Shown: positions 1 through 11,649 of the stretch, piece by piece | Layout: the number at the start of each line of letters is the position of its first letter | How positions within the stretch are numbered: position 1 is the first letter of the stretch | Origin: Sebastes aleutianus | Lineage: Eukaryota; Chordata; Actinopteri; Perciformes; Sebastidae | Direction of reading: 5' to 3' | Assembly: GCA_916700875.1 (NCBI GenBank) | Contig: CAKAKS010000067.1 | Location: 1,844,409-1,908,408, forward strand | Length of the DNA: 64,000 nucleotides | Notes under the pieces: generated by a model | Databases searched by the model: none | Seen by the model: the letters and a program-made list of their open reading frames with translations, nothing else | Told to the model about the DNA's origin: nothing | Program-made: the position numbers and the translations under genes

Positions 1-632
1 AACAAACTACCACCAGTTCCAGAGTGTGGAAAGAATTTTGCTGGAAGAACATAATCAGATTCCTCATAACTCCCAAGACAAAAAGTACATTTTCATCTCC
101 TCAACAGACATGCTGGAGACTGTGTGGGGAGGATAAAGTAGGCCACACCCATGTTTTTTTGGGAATGTAAGAAAATGAGTAAATAATGGGAAGATGTATG
201 GGTAGAATTAAAAGCAACATTGGGTTATGGAATACCTAAGACATGCGAGGTGATGTATCTAGGCAACCTTAAAAGGTAAAGTGTTCAATGGGAGGTCTTG
301 TTGGCGGGCGGCCAAGAAAGCAATCACCAGGAAATGGTGCAAAAAGGACCCTCCTACTCTGAATCACTGGAAGGACATTGTTGAGGAGATATTTGACATG
401 GAAAGACTCACACATGTACTGAGAATCCAGCAATCGGAGTTTGCTGAGAAATGGGACAAATGGACAGCATATCTTACCCATCACCGGGACATCACTGGAC
501 CTTCTGAATGAATACAGCTATCATGCACTGCATTATTAAGTTTTGTATCCCAATATCCCATTGACACATCTTTGTTAGTTCTTTGTTTTTTATATCAATA
601 AAATATAAGTTTTAAAAGAAAAAAAAAGAAGA
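1..632 (+). mobile_element. 3' end of a decayed L1/Tx1-clade LINE
   Basis: This is the last part of a non-LTR retrotransposon ORF2 followed by its 3' tail. Around 110-170 one frame reads CWRLCGEDKVGHTHVFL, a Cys-x3-Cys-x6-His-x-His pattern like the C-terminal zinc knuckle of L1-type ORF2. The frame at 281-511 reads AAKKAITRKW, NHWKDIVEEIF and FAEKWDKWTAYL, which is the usual C-terminus of fish L1/Tx1 elements, and it ends at a TGA. The region between carries stops and a frame change, so the copy is dead. A short A-rich 3' tail with an AATAAA follows at about 595-632. The clade is recognised by memory of the motifs, not by a search. Confidence 0.75.
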
Positions 633-1985
633 AATAAAGTGAAACAAAATGGTTGTCACTGTCCACTCATATTAAATGTGAATCACAATTGGTATATGAA
701 AATAATATGATAAGCATATCGTTTGTTATCATGAACGTGGGAATGGTGCGTCGCTTTAAATGCTGCAAGGAGTTGTGGGATGTTATTTTCTCCTTTCCTT
801 TCGCAAACGATGGTCCAGTGTATCTTCTGCTATAGGAGATAATAAAGGAAGCATTGAAGCACCTTTCCTCAGCATTTAGAGAATTCGAACAGCTCTCATC
901 ATGGCTGCTACTTAGATACTGCCGGGTCATTTCACTCCGTTAGGAACCTTAAACCAAAAGGACTTTTCGATCGCAGCCTCAGTGAGTCCCTGGCTGCACG
1001 TTCTCTCAGAAGGTGAGAGCTCAACTGAACTGAGAAATGAACAGATCATTTCAGGAAAGTGAGTCAGTTCAGTGTGTTCACCCAAAAATATTTGTTCATT
1101 TGATCGCCTAAATGCTCGTACAGTAGTTGGTTTAAGGCTAATTCATACTTTCCGCATAAGAATGTCCGCGAGGATAGCAAGTGCACCAACTGCGCATGCT
1201 CCAGTTTCACTCCGATGTTCGCGCCTCTAGCTGGTTTGCCAAGAAGAAGATAACAAAATGGATGCTTGTTTTGAAGAGAGGTTGTGCGAGGAGATCTGCT
1301 GTTTATATATAATTTCTCTTTAAAGGAATACAAAGACAGCCAAATGCCAATTTCAGACAAACAATTTAACGACACCGCCACCAACTGGAATGGAGTGTGG
1401 ATCGAGAAATGCCAGACTGACGTGGACCGTCAATTGTACTATGAATAACACTTGTGAACGATACAAGTCCACAGCTGTCTGTGGACACAGAATGCAGAAA
1501 GTAAGCCTGAGGTTTTACAATCATTAATTCTCTCAAGTTATAAGATACTATTAACCACTGTAAACAATGTTTTATTACAGATCATAAGAGGATATCCGAA
1601 ACTGATTACAATTATCACCTGAACTGTGGCCAAAGCTCTGAATCAGAATTGTGTTTCTTCCATAATGGTGAATTAATTGAATCATCAATGAGGATGTAGA
1701 AAGCTAGTGTGCTGTTCTACATTGTGTTTATGCGTATCCAATGTTCCACTGTGACAGAGAAGCCAGCAGGGATGAGGGTCAGCACACATCTAATGCAAAC
1801 TGATGTAAATGCATGGACTTGTCTGGTCCGTGGTGTGCACTCATATACTGAGCTTATGCATAACCATAACACAATTATTTAAATTTCAAGTGTGTGCTAG
1901 TCCAGAAAATAATTCTGCAGAACTCCGTGAAAAAAGACAACTGATAATAATCTCTTAATATAGTTCATATTAATCAGTCAAACGT
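633..1985. other. Unassigned intergenic stretch
   Basis: No coding signal, RNA gene or repeat that I recognise. The open frames of 60-106 codons here lack any family resemblance and have no exon-like borders. It may contain old unrecognised repeats. Confidence 0.4.
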
Positions 1986-1989
1986 AATG

Positions 1990-3215
1990 TGAAACATTAG
2001 AAGTGTTGTTTAAATGTTTGTGTCGGAGACCACATCGATGGGGAGGCCATGAAGCCGAAAGACGTGCTCTTTGGCCAATGGGAGTTTGGGTAGGGGCACG
2101 AAGTGGGCCATCTTGCTGAACCAGTCTACCACCATCAGAATGGTGGTGTGTCCGCTGGACAGTGGCAGACCAGTAACAAAGTCCAAGGAGACATGGGACC
2201 AGGGTTGATGAGGCCTGGTGTGATGGCTTAGGCTGGTTACATACAGGGCAGGTGTTGACGAACTCTCTGGTGTCCTCCTCCAGGGTTGCCCACCAGAACC
2301 GTTGCTGCAGAACCTCCCTGGTGCGCTGGATAACTGGGTGACAGGTGAGCCTGGAGCTGTGCGTCCATTGGACGACGTCGGACCTCAAGTCCTGACGGAC
2401 GAACAGGCAATCAGGAGGGCAGGAGCTGGGACCAGGCAGGTCTTCCAGGGTGGCCTTAACTCTTTCCTCCACCTCCCAGGAGAGCGAAGCTACCAAACGT
2501 GGAGCAGGAAGGATGGTGTCAGGGCCAGGGGAGGAATCCTCCTTCCCCACAAACTGGCGGGACAAGGCGTCAGGTTTGACATTGCGGGAACCGGGCCGGT
2601 AGGAGAGGGAAGTTAAACCTTGTGAAGATAAGCGACCATCTGGCTTGTCGTGAGTTCAGTCTTTTGGCGGACTGGATATACTTGAGGTTCTTGTGATCAG
2701 TCCAGACCAAGAAGGGCAGCTTGGTCCCCTTGAGCCAGTGACGCCATTCCTCCAACGTCGTTGGAGCAGTTCCCGATGTCATAGTTCCTCTCCGCCGGGG
2801 AAAGTCACCTAGAGAAGAAGGCGCAGGGGTGGAGCTTCTGGTTGTCGGCAGCCCGCTGGGACGAGATGGCTCCAACCCCAACGTCGGAGGCATCCAGCTC
2901 CACAACATACTGTCTCTCAGGGTCAGGAACTTGAAGGATGTGAGCAGATGTAAATCTAGCCTTGAGGTGCTGAAAGGCCTTTTCAGCAGGGGAGGACCAC
3001 CGGAACAGCACTTTGGAGGATGTAAGGGCTGTGAGTGGTGCGGCCACAGTGCTGTAGCCGCGGATGAATCTCTGGCAACGAAAAGACAGTTCTCTAGTAG
3101 GCGCTGTACCAGTACATACCCGACTACTGGTGAGCCCTGCCTTTTGCTGGACACCGGTAACCAAAGTGACTAGCTTGAGTAGAGGCAGAGGTTCCCCTGG
3201 CGGCGGCACTCACGC
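1990..3215 (-). mobile_element. Broken Ty3/Gypsy LTR-retrotransposon pol fragment
   Basis: Read on the minus strand, the order is the end of reverse transcriptase, RNase H and integrase. The segment 3209-2805 contains RFIRGYSTVAAPLTALTS (the RT connection region) and VVELDASDVGVGA, the start of RNase H with its first catalytic Asp. The segment near 2790-2600 in another frame has FLVWTDHKNLKYIQSAKRLN, also RNase H. The segment 2565-1978 has a His/Cys zinc-binding stretch ending NTCPVCNQPKPSHQ, typical of the integrase N-terminus, and integrase-core-like residues follow in shifted frames down to about 2020. At least three frame changes break the polyprotein, no gag, protease or LTR is visible, and both sides look truncated. 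It is an inert relic. Confidence 0.85.
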
Positions 3216-3229
3216 TCCTCCCAGCGCTA

Positions 3230-3930
3230 TACCCGTTGGGATAAAAAGGATCTTTACATGCAGAATTCTACATTTTACACGTATACAGAAAAACACCAAC
3301 AAATGCATGTGGAGCAGAATTAGGCAGCTACCCACTGGTAATTAACATTCAAAAGAGAGCACTCAACCTTTTAACCACCTTAAATCCAGAACCCGAGACA
3401 CCCTCCACTCCAAAGCCCTCCAGACTCAAGAGCTGAGCACAGAAAAGAGTCCCCTATGTCAGTCGATGCTGAGGCTAACTGCCCCCTCTCAGACACACTC
3501 TGACCAGCCTCACAACAACACTGCTCTCCAAACACCAGACCCTTATTTAGAACACTGGAAAGAAGAAACTAAAAGCAAAATTAGAATGTTATCTGACACT
3601 AAAAAAAGAGATTTTGAATATCTAGAGATGTCAGAGATAGGAAGCAGAGACAGATCCTAACTAAGGCTCAGTGACCATAAACTGGAAATAGGAACAAGAA
3701 GACACAATTAAATCTTGGCAACCAAAAGAAAACAGAATATTTGATCACTGTTTGACAGGTTAGGTTGAGCCAGAGATGCACTTCCTCCTAAAATGTTCAA
3801 ACATTCAATGATTTAAGGAACAATTATTTTGAGAAATTCAACTCTGCAATCCCAGATTTCAAAGAATTTAATGACTCTCAAAATTAAAAATACTCCTAGG
3901 AGGACAACAAATTAAGCCACTTTGAATTGA
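3230..3930 (+). mobile_element. Decayed fish LINE ORF fragment
   Basis: Conceptual reading on the plus strand gives pieces typical of the region downstream of reverse transcriptase in a fish LINE. These include PDPYLEHWKEETKSK at about 3538-3580 and, after a stop, LRLSDHKLEIGTRRHN at about 3663-3710. Further on come remnants of a Cys/His segment and a FEKFNS-like stretch at about 3830. Stops and frame changes are frequent. The element abuts the Gypsy fragment at about 3215-3230, so one inserted beside or into the other. The family (L2-, RTE- or Rex-like) cannot be fixed by eye. Confidence 0.55.
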
Positions 3931-4689
3931 ATTGAGAGAGATTGTTTTGGTGTGGAAATGACGGTGTGTGAGCCAGACTACACAATACAATAGGTTATCT
4001 TGTTATCTACCTTTAGGGCACTGATGTGCAATCCTTGCTCATTCCTCCTGACTTTGTGATTGGTGCAAAACATCTTGAGCTTTCTCCTGTCTTTGAGGTC
4101 TCTGGGGTTGGATCAACTGGTGAAAAAAAAAAAAAATTGTTATCAGGTAGTTGGCTACAATTCCAACCTTCAGTTTTGGATGTATAACATTGTCCCAAAG
4201 TTGCACATACTTCAGCTATGTAAAAATCTTTTTTGGAAGCAATGTATCCTATGTTTGCTCATATGCTAATCTGCTCCTTAACCTAGTTCACAATGCTCTC
4301 CAACTGGTAGCTTTGTAGCCTGCAGTGTTTGCAAGAACACATAAATTCAATACAAAGGCTGTATAAATAGTGGATGCAAAGATTTCACGTAACACACATT
4401 GTGCAATTTTGCATGTTTATGAGATTTATCATGCAATTGAATAACAGGCTTATGTTTTTAGTAAATAAACTTGTAGCTGCAAGAAGTTGCCCACTGAGCA
4501 CCCTGTGTTGATACTGCACTGTAGGCTACAACATTAGTTGTAGTTGTAATCAAATACCAAATTTTCTTCAGTTAAAGTAGCTTGACACACAAGGTTATGC
4601 CATATGGTTAACGTTAATGTTATACCTTCATTTTCTTCAGCCAGTTCCTACCACATGGTAACTTTAAGCGATATCATTTTCTACATGTT
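3931..4689. other. AT-rich stretch without recognisable feature
   Basis: No gene or named repeat seen. A short A run lies near 4122-4136. Confidence 0.35.
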
Positions 4690-4940
4690 TCCACAAAAAC
4701 CTGTCTCCCACAACATTCCCATACAACTAAACTGCATTCTCAATTACTGGCATCATATTAAACTTGAAAACCTAAGGAATCCACTGGTACAAACTATATT
4801 ATCTTGTCGCGAAGGAGGTCCCTGGACCTCTCACCTCAAGATATGTGAATGGAAATGGGTTCTATGTGTAGAGTCTCCCCTTTACAGACATGCCCACTTT
4901 ATGATAATCATAGTCATACACATTGGACAACCGATACAGA
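4690..4940 (-). repeat. Fragment of the GGGCTGTCAA-ended fish repeat family
   Basis: The stretch matches, with many differences, the internal part of the repeat present in several intronic copies further on (for example 56540-56800 and 59740-59950). The shared signature is a lead-in of TACTGGCATCATATTAAACT followed by AGTCTCCCCTTTACAGACAT and a TTTATGATAATCA segment. Both ends of the element are missing. The strand is given relative to the copy at 47002-48425. Confidence 0.6.
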
Positions 4941-5170
4941 CAAAAGAATATATGCTGCTTTGGACAGACGCAGCAGATAAAATTGCTGCTTTTCTGAAAG
5001 ACATGTGTCTGCATTGGAGAAAGGCAACCTGCAATGATGTGGGTCAAGATGCCACCAGCGTACAGGTTTACATATAGAGCAATATATGTAGGTGTTTTGA
5101 TGTGCGTCATGCGCTGCTGGTGTGTTCCCCTTTAACACCAAGCATACTGTGTAGCCAGTCATGTCCAGTC

Positions 5171-5720
5171 AATTTTTTTTATATAGCCCAATTTGATAAA
5201 TTTGCCTCAAGGGGCTTTACACCCTCTGTCCTTAGACCCGTGATTCAGGTCAGGAGAAACTCCCTAAAAAAACTTTAACAAGGAAAAAAAAAATGGAAGA
5301 AACCTCCGAAAGAGCAATAGAAGAGGGATCCCTCTACCAGGACAGCCAGACATGCTTTAGGTGTCTTGTGTACAGAATAGGCCAACATAGTAAAATTACA
5401 ATATTGATTATATAATTAATTAGAATTACAAATTATAAATAGATTATAAACACATATATGAAGGATGGATCCGGGAGGACACTGAGCAAGTTTAGATCTG
5501 GACCTGAGCCACACAACCTCCTCTCCACCATGGAGACCTGGAACAGGTTACACAAACACGCAAGAGGCAAAGCTCAGGTACACCATTCATACAGATAGGA
5601 GAAAATAACAAACACACAGGGGGAGAGAGAAACAAGATGAGAGGCTGAAGGTCATGGAAGATGAATCCAGATCCAAACATCTAGAATGAGGCACCAACAG
5701 CCAGAGAGAGAGAGAGAGAG
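5171..5720. repeat. Dispersed fish repeat with a short GA tract
   Basis: The segment opens with TTTATATAGCCCAATTTGAT, a motif common at the start of dispersed fish repeats. It continues with a GGAGAAACTCCC motif and a GAAGAAACCTCCGAAAGAGC motif. I recognise this as a widespread teleost interspersed repeat but cannot name the family. A perfect GA run lies at about 5704-5721. Confidence 0.5.
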
Positions 5721-5759
5721 AGGTCCCAGGATGGCTGATGGTCCAGCACAGAGAAGCCT

Positions 5760-6440
5760 AACGGCGTGTCCAGACCGCCCGCGTGAGGCGGCTGCGTTAC
5801 CCGTTGTTTTTTATTTCAGCATCCATGTCACTGAGTGTCAGCTGCGTCTCCTCCAGAGATTCGAGGTCTCGCCTATTTTTACCGCGAGCCCCGCGGTTCA
5901 CAGCAACAACAGACAGTGAAAGTGATCTATTGACAGTATATTGACATCGTATCAGCAACATTACTACAGTTTCAATGTCTAGACATCTGTAGAATATGTC
6001 ACGGACATGAAAAAAGTAAAGTTTTTTTTCAAATCAACAATCATTTCAAAATAAAAGCCCTCAAGCGTTTTTCTGTGGATAGAATTCCTTCATGTGTTAA
6101 CGCAAGGCTTTTATTTGGAAATATGTGCAGGACAGTGTTGTAGAACATGCAGTGACTTGCACAGCTCCATGAATGAATAAAGCACAGGGTTTTAATTATG
6201 GATTATTACTACTATTTATACATGAGCAAACGTTTCTTAACCTTTCTCTGTCTAAAATAAATATAAGTACCATTTATAATGAAATGAAATGGCCATTATG
6301 AAAGGCAAACTCTATGTAGAAAGAAAGGGCTGACAGCAGCAGAAACGCAGCAGACACGCAGCTAGTGCGAACACCAGACGTGTGAATCATGCAGCAATTC
6401 AGCGAGGCAGCCGTCAGGCGCTGCTCACGCTGGGACACAA
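5760..6440 (+). repeat. Miniature DNA transposon-like repeat, copy A
   Basis: This segment recurs in reverse-complement at 12400-12960. Shared landmarks are the GTGTCC end, the ACAGCAACAACAGACAGTGA block at about 5898-5917, the AAAATAAAAGCCCTCAAGCG block at about 6048-6067 and the ATAATGAAATGAAATGGCC block at about 6277. No transposase is encoded. The ends look like weak inverted repeats (GTGTCCAGAC at the left, GTGTCCCAGC read inward from the right), suggesting a non-autonomous DNA element. Confidence 0.6.
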
Positions 6441-7986
6441 ACAAACAGACAAAACAAATCTCTCAGCCTCAATCAGCTGGGGAATTACTGAGATCTTTGA
6501 ATTGATGTTGGGATAAGTCTGATCTATCTGTCGGACATTCTGCCAGTTAAAAGCTCACACTGTCGTGACCAATTGTTGAGTGTTCTCTCTGATCCAGAAA
6601 AGCAAGACTAAGACAGTGAAGGATATATTCTGTCTGTTCGTCAATACATGTCATTTATTGATAGAACCAGCATCCTGCCATTTATGTGACAAATGAAAGA
6701 CGTGTTCTCCACAGGCGTTAGTGTGATTAGTGTAGTTAACGATACATACCATTCTGAGACACCCTCAGGAAGCCATGTCATTTAAATGGAGTCACAAGGT
6801 CATTGCAGGGGTGCATATCACAGCTTGACTTTGATATGTAGAAAAATATTGGTGATGCTCTTGTTCGTGAAACACAATGAGAGGTGAATCCAGATAAGAG
6901 CCATTATGCTTTAAAAAGATTTCCTTTACTAAATGTAAATTCATCACAAAGGCAGTGACGAAGAGATGAGGAAGCATTCAAGGTAGGAACAGGCTTTTAA
7001 GCTCTGAGATAATTGAGATGTGGATTGTACAAAAGGATGTCTCCAGGATGTCCTTAATGCAGTAATTTGAACACTGATGGGCGAGTTCACAAAGAATGGC
7101 TGCTAGCACCATGAATTGTGCATCACTTGCAACCGCTATCTGGCCCGTCGCAAGGTCCGACAATTTCACAAAAGAAATTGCGCTAATGATATTACAGCGC
7201 ATACATGGCCATAAAGTTTTGCACCAGAGTGCAATTTGCCCTTTTTGCGTCTGATTCCACTTATTCATGTGGCAAGATATATATGTTGCCTTTGTACTAA
7301 GAACACGGTAGGTAGAACAATGGCAGAGACCGCCGAAGTACAGAGGCATTCTTCAAAACTTAGGGCGAGGAATTTAAACGTGACAGAGAGAAACTATATT
7401 TAGGATTTAATATTCCAGTCTGTCACTAAAAACGTGGGCACCAACTCTCTGAAGATGCTAATAATTTCACTGATATGTGGCTATTAGCGCTGATCTTTGT
7501 GAATTGGACTGTTTTTGCAATGAGGCTCATTTACATAGAAAGGGGCAGCGCAGTTAGGGGTGCCTTTCACCCTTTGTGGGTACTTTATGAATTACACGGT
7601 TTCTTATGGGCACATTGCCTGTTCCATTCCCCAGCAGAACTGGTATAGGGAAGCGTGACCTGAGGGCCTAGGGAGGTGGTGGTGGAGGGACTTACCAAAG
7701 TTTGGCCTACTAGACTTGTTGCCGTGGTGTGTAATGCCTCATGTGTTCGCCCTGTGCTGTGTAGGAGAGTTCTGCATTCCCAGATCTCAGCAAAATTGGG
7801 ATGTAAAAAGTTACAGTGATTGCCAAAACTACAAAACAAGACCCAGGTTGTAAAACACTGAGCATTCCCTTTATAGGCCCTTTTCACGCTGTGTGTTCCG
7901 AGAGCAGAAGGCAGCGGAGACTTACTTCCGGTTCTCTACCGCTCCTACTACCGCTACTGCTCCCATTGAAAAAATTTAGCTAAACC
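6441..7986. other. Intergenic stretch with no supported gene
   Basis: Open frames up to 123 codons on the minus strand (6978-7349) show no recognisable domain. The block near 7130-7560 has the look of an old DNA transposon, but I cannot name it. Confidence 0.35.
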
Positions 7987-8300
7987 ATGGCACAAACAAG
8001 TTGCAAATGTCACTGTTGTTCCAACAACAAGAAAATGCATCCTTATTTAAGTTTCCACGACCTTCCATTGGATGATGGATTGCGAGCTCGCTGGGTTACC
8101 GCGATCAGAAGAAACGAGGGCGCCACTTTCAAAATTCTTTGCGGGAGCATCTATGTCTGCATTCTTCATTCTACTGAGGAGGATATCTATGAACCCCCAA
8201 AGGCTTAAGACGTCTTAAAAGGGGGGGCTGTCCCGTCAAGGTTTGTCTGGAACACCTTGGGAAGAAGCCAAAATTGGCAATAGCAGTCGGCTTATGAGAG
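7987..8300 (+). pseudogene. THAP-type zinc finger remnant
   Basis: THAP domains are C2-C-H zinc fingers that bind DNA in host THAP proteins and in P-element-like transposases. The frame at 7987-8208 starts at an ATG in good Kozak context (ACC before ATGG) and has CKCHCC near residue 7. It continues with LSFHDLPLDDGLRARWVTAI, matching the THAP FH..P and W core, and then VCILHSTEEDIY, which corresponds to the terminal Cys-x2-His of THAP followed by a Ser where Phe is usual. A stop follows PPKA at residue 73, yet the same frame continues beyond it with LKGGAVPSRFVWN. This resembles the AVPxxF box that closes THAP domains. The internal stop and the missing Phe argue for a dead copy or transposon relic rather than a working gene. 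Confidence 0.7.
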
Positions 8301-8525
8301 TGCTGGTGAGTGACTTGGTGTTGATGTCAGGGCCGCCGGGTGTCAGGAGAATGTTACCTCGGCAGGTGCAGCTGCCATGCCTCGCCCTGACCATGACTAT
8401 GCTTTATTGCCTCCACCTGAGAGGCAATTATACTAAAATCTAAATGGAAACTTGCTATAATAGATAATAGTGTGTGCTAAAATATTGCAATGCCCTGATG
8501 ACCTGATTTGCTGGACTAACAGGAG

Positions 8526-8528
<3 letters not shown>

Positions 8529-8598
<70 letters not shown>
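8529..8598. repeat. (GT)n microsatellite
   Basis: Uninterrupted GT dinucleotides for about 70 bp. Confidence 0.95.
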
Positions 8599-8600
<2 letters not shown>

Positions 8601-8630
8601 CGTGCATTCAGCCGGTCTGAATGCACGTCA
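8598..8630. repeat. Perfect 14-bp inverted repeat
   Basis: TGACGTGCATTCAG at 8598-8611 is the exact reverse complement of 8617-8630, with a 5-nt loop CCGGT. It directly abuts the GT array. Confidence 0.9.
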
Positions 8631-8934
8631 GATACCATACATGTGCATAAAGATACATATGCTCATATGTCCTTATCTGAAAAAAGAAAAAACTGCCGAT
8701 GTGTGAACGGAACATTCAAAAGTCAGATATAGTCGTCTAGATGGGGCAGTGATATATAAATAGCTTTCATAATAGAATGGATAAAGAGATTACACTTCAT
8801 TATGCCCTTTAGCACCTATGTGGTGTGTATGACTATTTCAGCCTTCTTTCAGCTGCGTCCTCGACAGTCTGAAACGGACTTGAGAGCAATTAAAAAAATA
8901 AATATGAAAACATAATTCAAAGCGGTAAACACCC

Positions 8935-9262
8935 ACAGCATACAGCCAGATGTCCTTCCTGCATTTGTCATTTTAAAATGTGTTGCTTTTAGCCAGGATT
9001 GTGATTTAAACTTCTTCGTATTTGTGTGATATTATCATACCTTCCACGTACCGAGCTCTGATTGGTCAGTAGGCGGTGCTTTTAAACGAGTTGATCTCCT
9101 ATCTGGATCATAACCTGCTCCGGAGCAGGTTAAGTGTTCAGCATTAGTTACCATGGCGATCTACCCCAGTGAGAAGTGAACCACCGTCGTAGGACTGAAA
9201 ACCCAGAGTTAACCCTGAAGGGTTAATTTTGCTAACCCCAAATCCTGCTTGGTAGTACAGGC
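8935..9262 (-). repeat. End of a repeat with a GCCTGTACTAC terminus
   Basis: The right edge reads TCCTGCTTGGTAGTACAGGCC at 9242-9262, the reverse complement of the terminus found at 62014 and 9636. A perfect CCTGCTCCGGAGCAGG palindrome lies at about 9114-9129. A CTTCCTGCATTTGTC segment near 8953 matches, inverted, part of the copy at 62340-62360. No coding part remains. Confidence 0.6.
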
Positions 9263-9392
9263 CTCTGCACATGAATAACAGCCTGCATTCTGTATTTTTA
9301 CTGTGGACTGTGTCCTGCTTAGAGGCACTGGGACCATTTCTACTGGCACAGTGCCTTTATATTATTTATTAATTATTTGCTGTCTGTATTTA

Positions 9393-9635
9393 TTAGGGCC
9401 CAAGCACTAAAGTGGCCTAACGGAGTCCCTGGCACGAAGTGCAAGGAAACCTATTGTTTTTGTCAAGATTTTTATTATTTTTCTGCTGTGGAATCGCATT
9501 TTTGAGGGGCTTGAGATGCACAAAAACTCACGAAGAGTGGCACACACTTCAGAAATGGCAAATATTGCATAGTTCTGCGGGGATTGGGCTGGGCCATGGA
9601 CAACAGGCTCCATAGCGCCCCAAAACGCACGCCAG
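9393..9635. repeat. Dispersed fish repeat beginning TTAGGGCCCAAGCAC
   Basis: It has the start I know from a very common teleost repeat (GGGCCCGAGCAC...), followed by a CTATTGTTTTTGTC segment and a TTTTTATTATTTTTCT segment. It sits between two pieces of the GCCTGTACTAC-ended repeat. Confidence 0.5.
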
Positions 9636-9765
9636 AGCCCTGTACTACGAAGCGAGTTCAACATACCCAGGGTATCTTCTTGTTATCTGACTTAACTAAC
9701 TAACAAACGCGATCCCTCTAAGCTGTCCTATGACGGTGGTTATCAACTCGATAAGTCAACCAAGG
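9636..9765 (+). repeat. 5' terminus of the GCCTGTACTAC-ended repeat
   Basis: CCTGTACTACGAAGCGAGTT at about 9638 and the following 120 bp match 62015-62150 closely, including TGGTTATCAACTC. It is truncated on the right. Confidence 0.65.
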
Positions 9766-11099
9766 GTTTGCCCCTTCGGGACTCGAACCCTAATATTGCT
9801 CTTCTTGCATCATTATATAAACCTTTGAAAAGTTGTCTCCATAAACTGTTGGCTAGTCACGATATTTTAGATGCATTCGGTAACTCTGCCTTGCCGCCAA
9901 TATTCATAGACACACCGGAGGCTCTGGTCAAGCCTATCCAATAGGAGCAGGCCAGGGGAGCAGCGCTGGTGGCAGTGAGCCCAGTGCATTCTGGGTGTTG
10001 TAGGTTTTCTACCTTTTGAACTAAAGAGAATACCACAGCCCTTTTTCTCTGTTTTCTCTGGTCAATTTCAAAAAGATTTCCACCTTTCTACTGCTTACAC
10101 AGCCTAGTTTTATGAAATCATCTCTCCAGCGCTGAAAGAGTTATTCGATGTTGCTTTCCCCCTCATCTTGCTGCTAGTTTCCCCAAAAGTATCAATTTTT
10201 TGAAGGAGAGCATGCATCCAACAATTTATAGTTTTATATGTTTTATTATTTATATTAATGCAAGTGCACCAAACAGGGAGGCCTGCCACACTCAGAGTTT
10301 TCTCCGAATGCATTTATCCCATATCAGCTGATATAGTTCTATAAACTGTGGGAGTTAGCAGGGTGCAGCTTTGAAGTTCAAGAATTAGAGGATGAATTGG
10401 AGAATTTATAAAGATTTTCTTAACACGTGACCTTTGTGTTGAATATTTATAGCATTTTAGGTGTGGGTTTACAGTTAATATCTAAGCAATACAACAACAG
10501 AACAAAGACCCTGCCAAGAAAAATACTGCAGAACAGGGCAGAATTACAGAGAGAGGCAGGTAACCAAAGAGATCAAAGCCACAGTGAGACAGAAAAGGGC
10601 ACAGAAAGAGCAGAGCAGAGTGTGACAAACCAGAAGAGATGAGATATGATTAGAGCACAGACGGACAGGAAAAAACAAGAACACATCAGCGCATCAGACT
10701 TCAGCGTAGTTCTGTCTCGTCATTGCAGATGCAAATTGCACTCATAGATGATTACTACCCGCGACCTGATGACCCTTCATTACCATCATCCAATGCAGAT
10801 CAGGTTTCAATCACATTAGAGGCAGCTTGTCCCTGCTTTAATCCCCCTGATGTAGAAGAAATGTAGATTCTCACTAACCTCTGACTCATAATGTTTTTTA
10901 CACACCTCTCATGTCTCTCCACGCAGTAAAAAGGAGCATTCTCCATCCTCTGAGGAATAGTTGTCTAGCTTAAAAGGATTACACAATACATAATCATGAC
11001 TTAAACAGGTTTCATTCTGACAACATATGGAACGTAATTTTGTCATCTACAGTGATGCAAATAAAGTAAAAATCTTGAAATAGTCCTGTAGTCTTTTAT
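9766..11099. other. Intergenic stretch without a supported feature
   Basis: No gene, RNA or recognised repeat is visible. Confidence 0.35.
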
Positions 11100-11205
11100 T
11101 TTGTGTGTGTGTGTGTGTATACGTGTATATACAGTATGTGAACATACGTATGTGTATATGTATATATGCATGTATATATATATATAAATAGAGAGAGAGA
11201 GAGAA
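11100..11205. repeat. Compound TG / TA / GA simple repeat
   Basis: GT run at 11102-11119, alternating TA/TG through 11190, then a GAGAGA run to about 11205. Confidence 0.85.
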
Positions 11206-11649
11206 AGAGAGGAGAGAAACAAGCGCGACATTAAACAACAACAAAACTATATTTTTGTAGATTACAGCACACTTGTAATGCACCGCAGAAGGATTGATGT
11301 TTTATTTTTGTAATGATTATGTACTGAAGTGGGTCACACAGATACTGATATTGAAAAGATGCTGCTTTTTATATTGTAGACCGTTGTAGTCTAATTATTG
11401 ATACACTTTCTAAATAAAAAGGGAGTTCAGTTCTCTTATTAAAGAAGAATTTGAACGTGTAAATGACAGTTGTCAGGACATAAAACCAATGATCTGTTGA
11501 TGTTTACGAATCAAGTTAGGAAAGTTACAGTTCATTTTCATATTGTTTAAAACGAGAATAGACAGAGCACAAGAGGAAATTTGTGTCTGCTGCATCTGTG
11601 TCTGTCTCCTTCACAATGACTAACAGAGGGCCCCTACCCCCCCTGATAG

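Noticed and set aside
1700..3400. Possible LTRs or an intact polyprotein around the Gypsy fragment
   Set aside because: No matching direct repeats with TG..CA ends are visible on either side, and the frame is broken at least three times.
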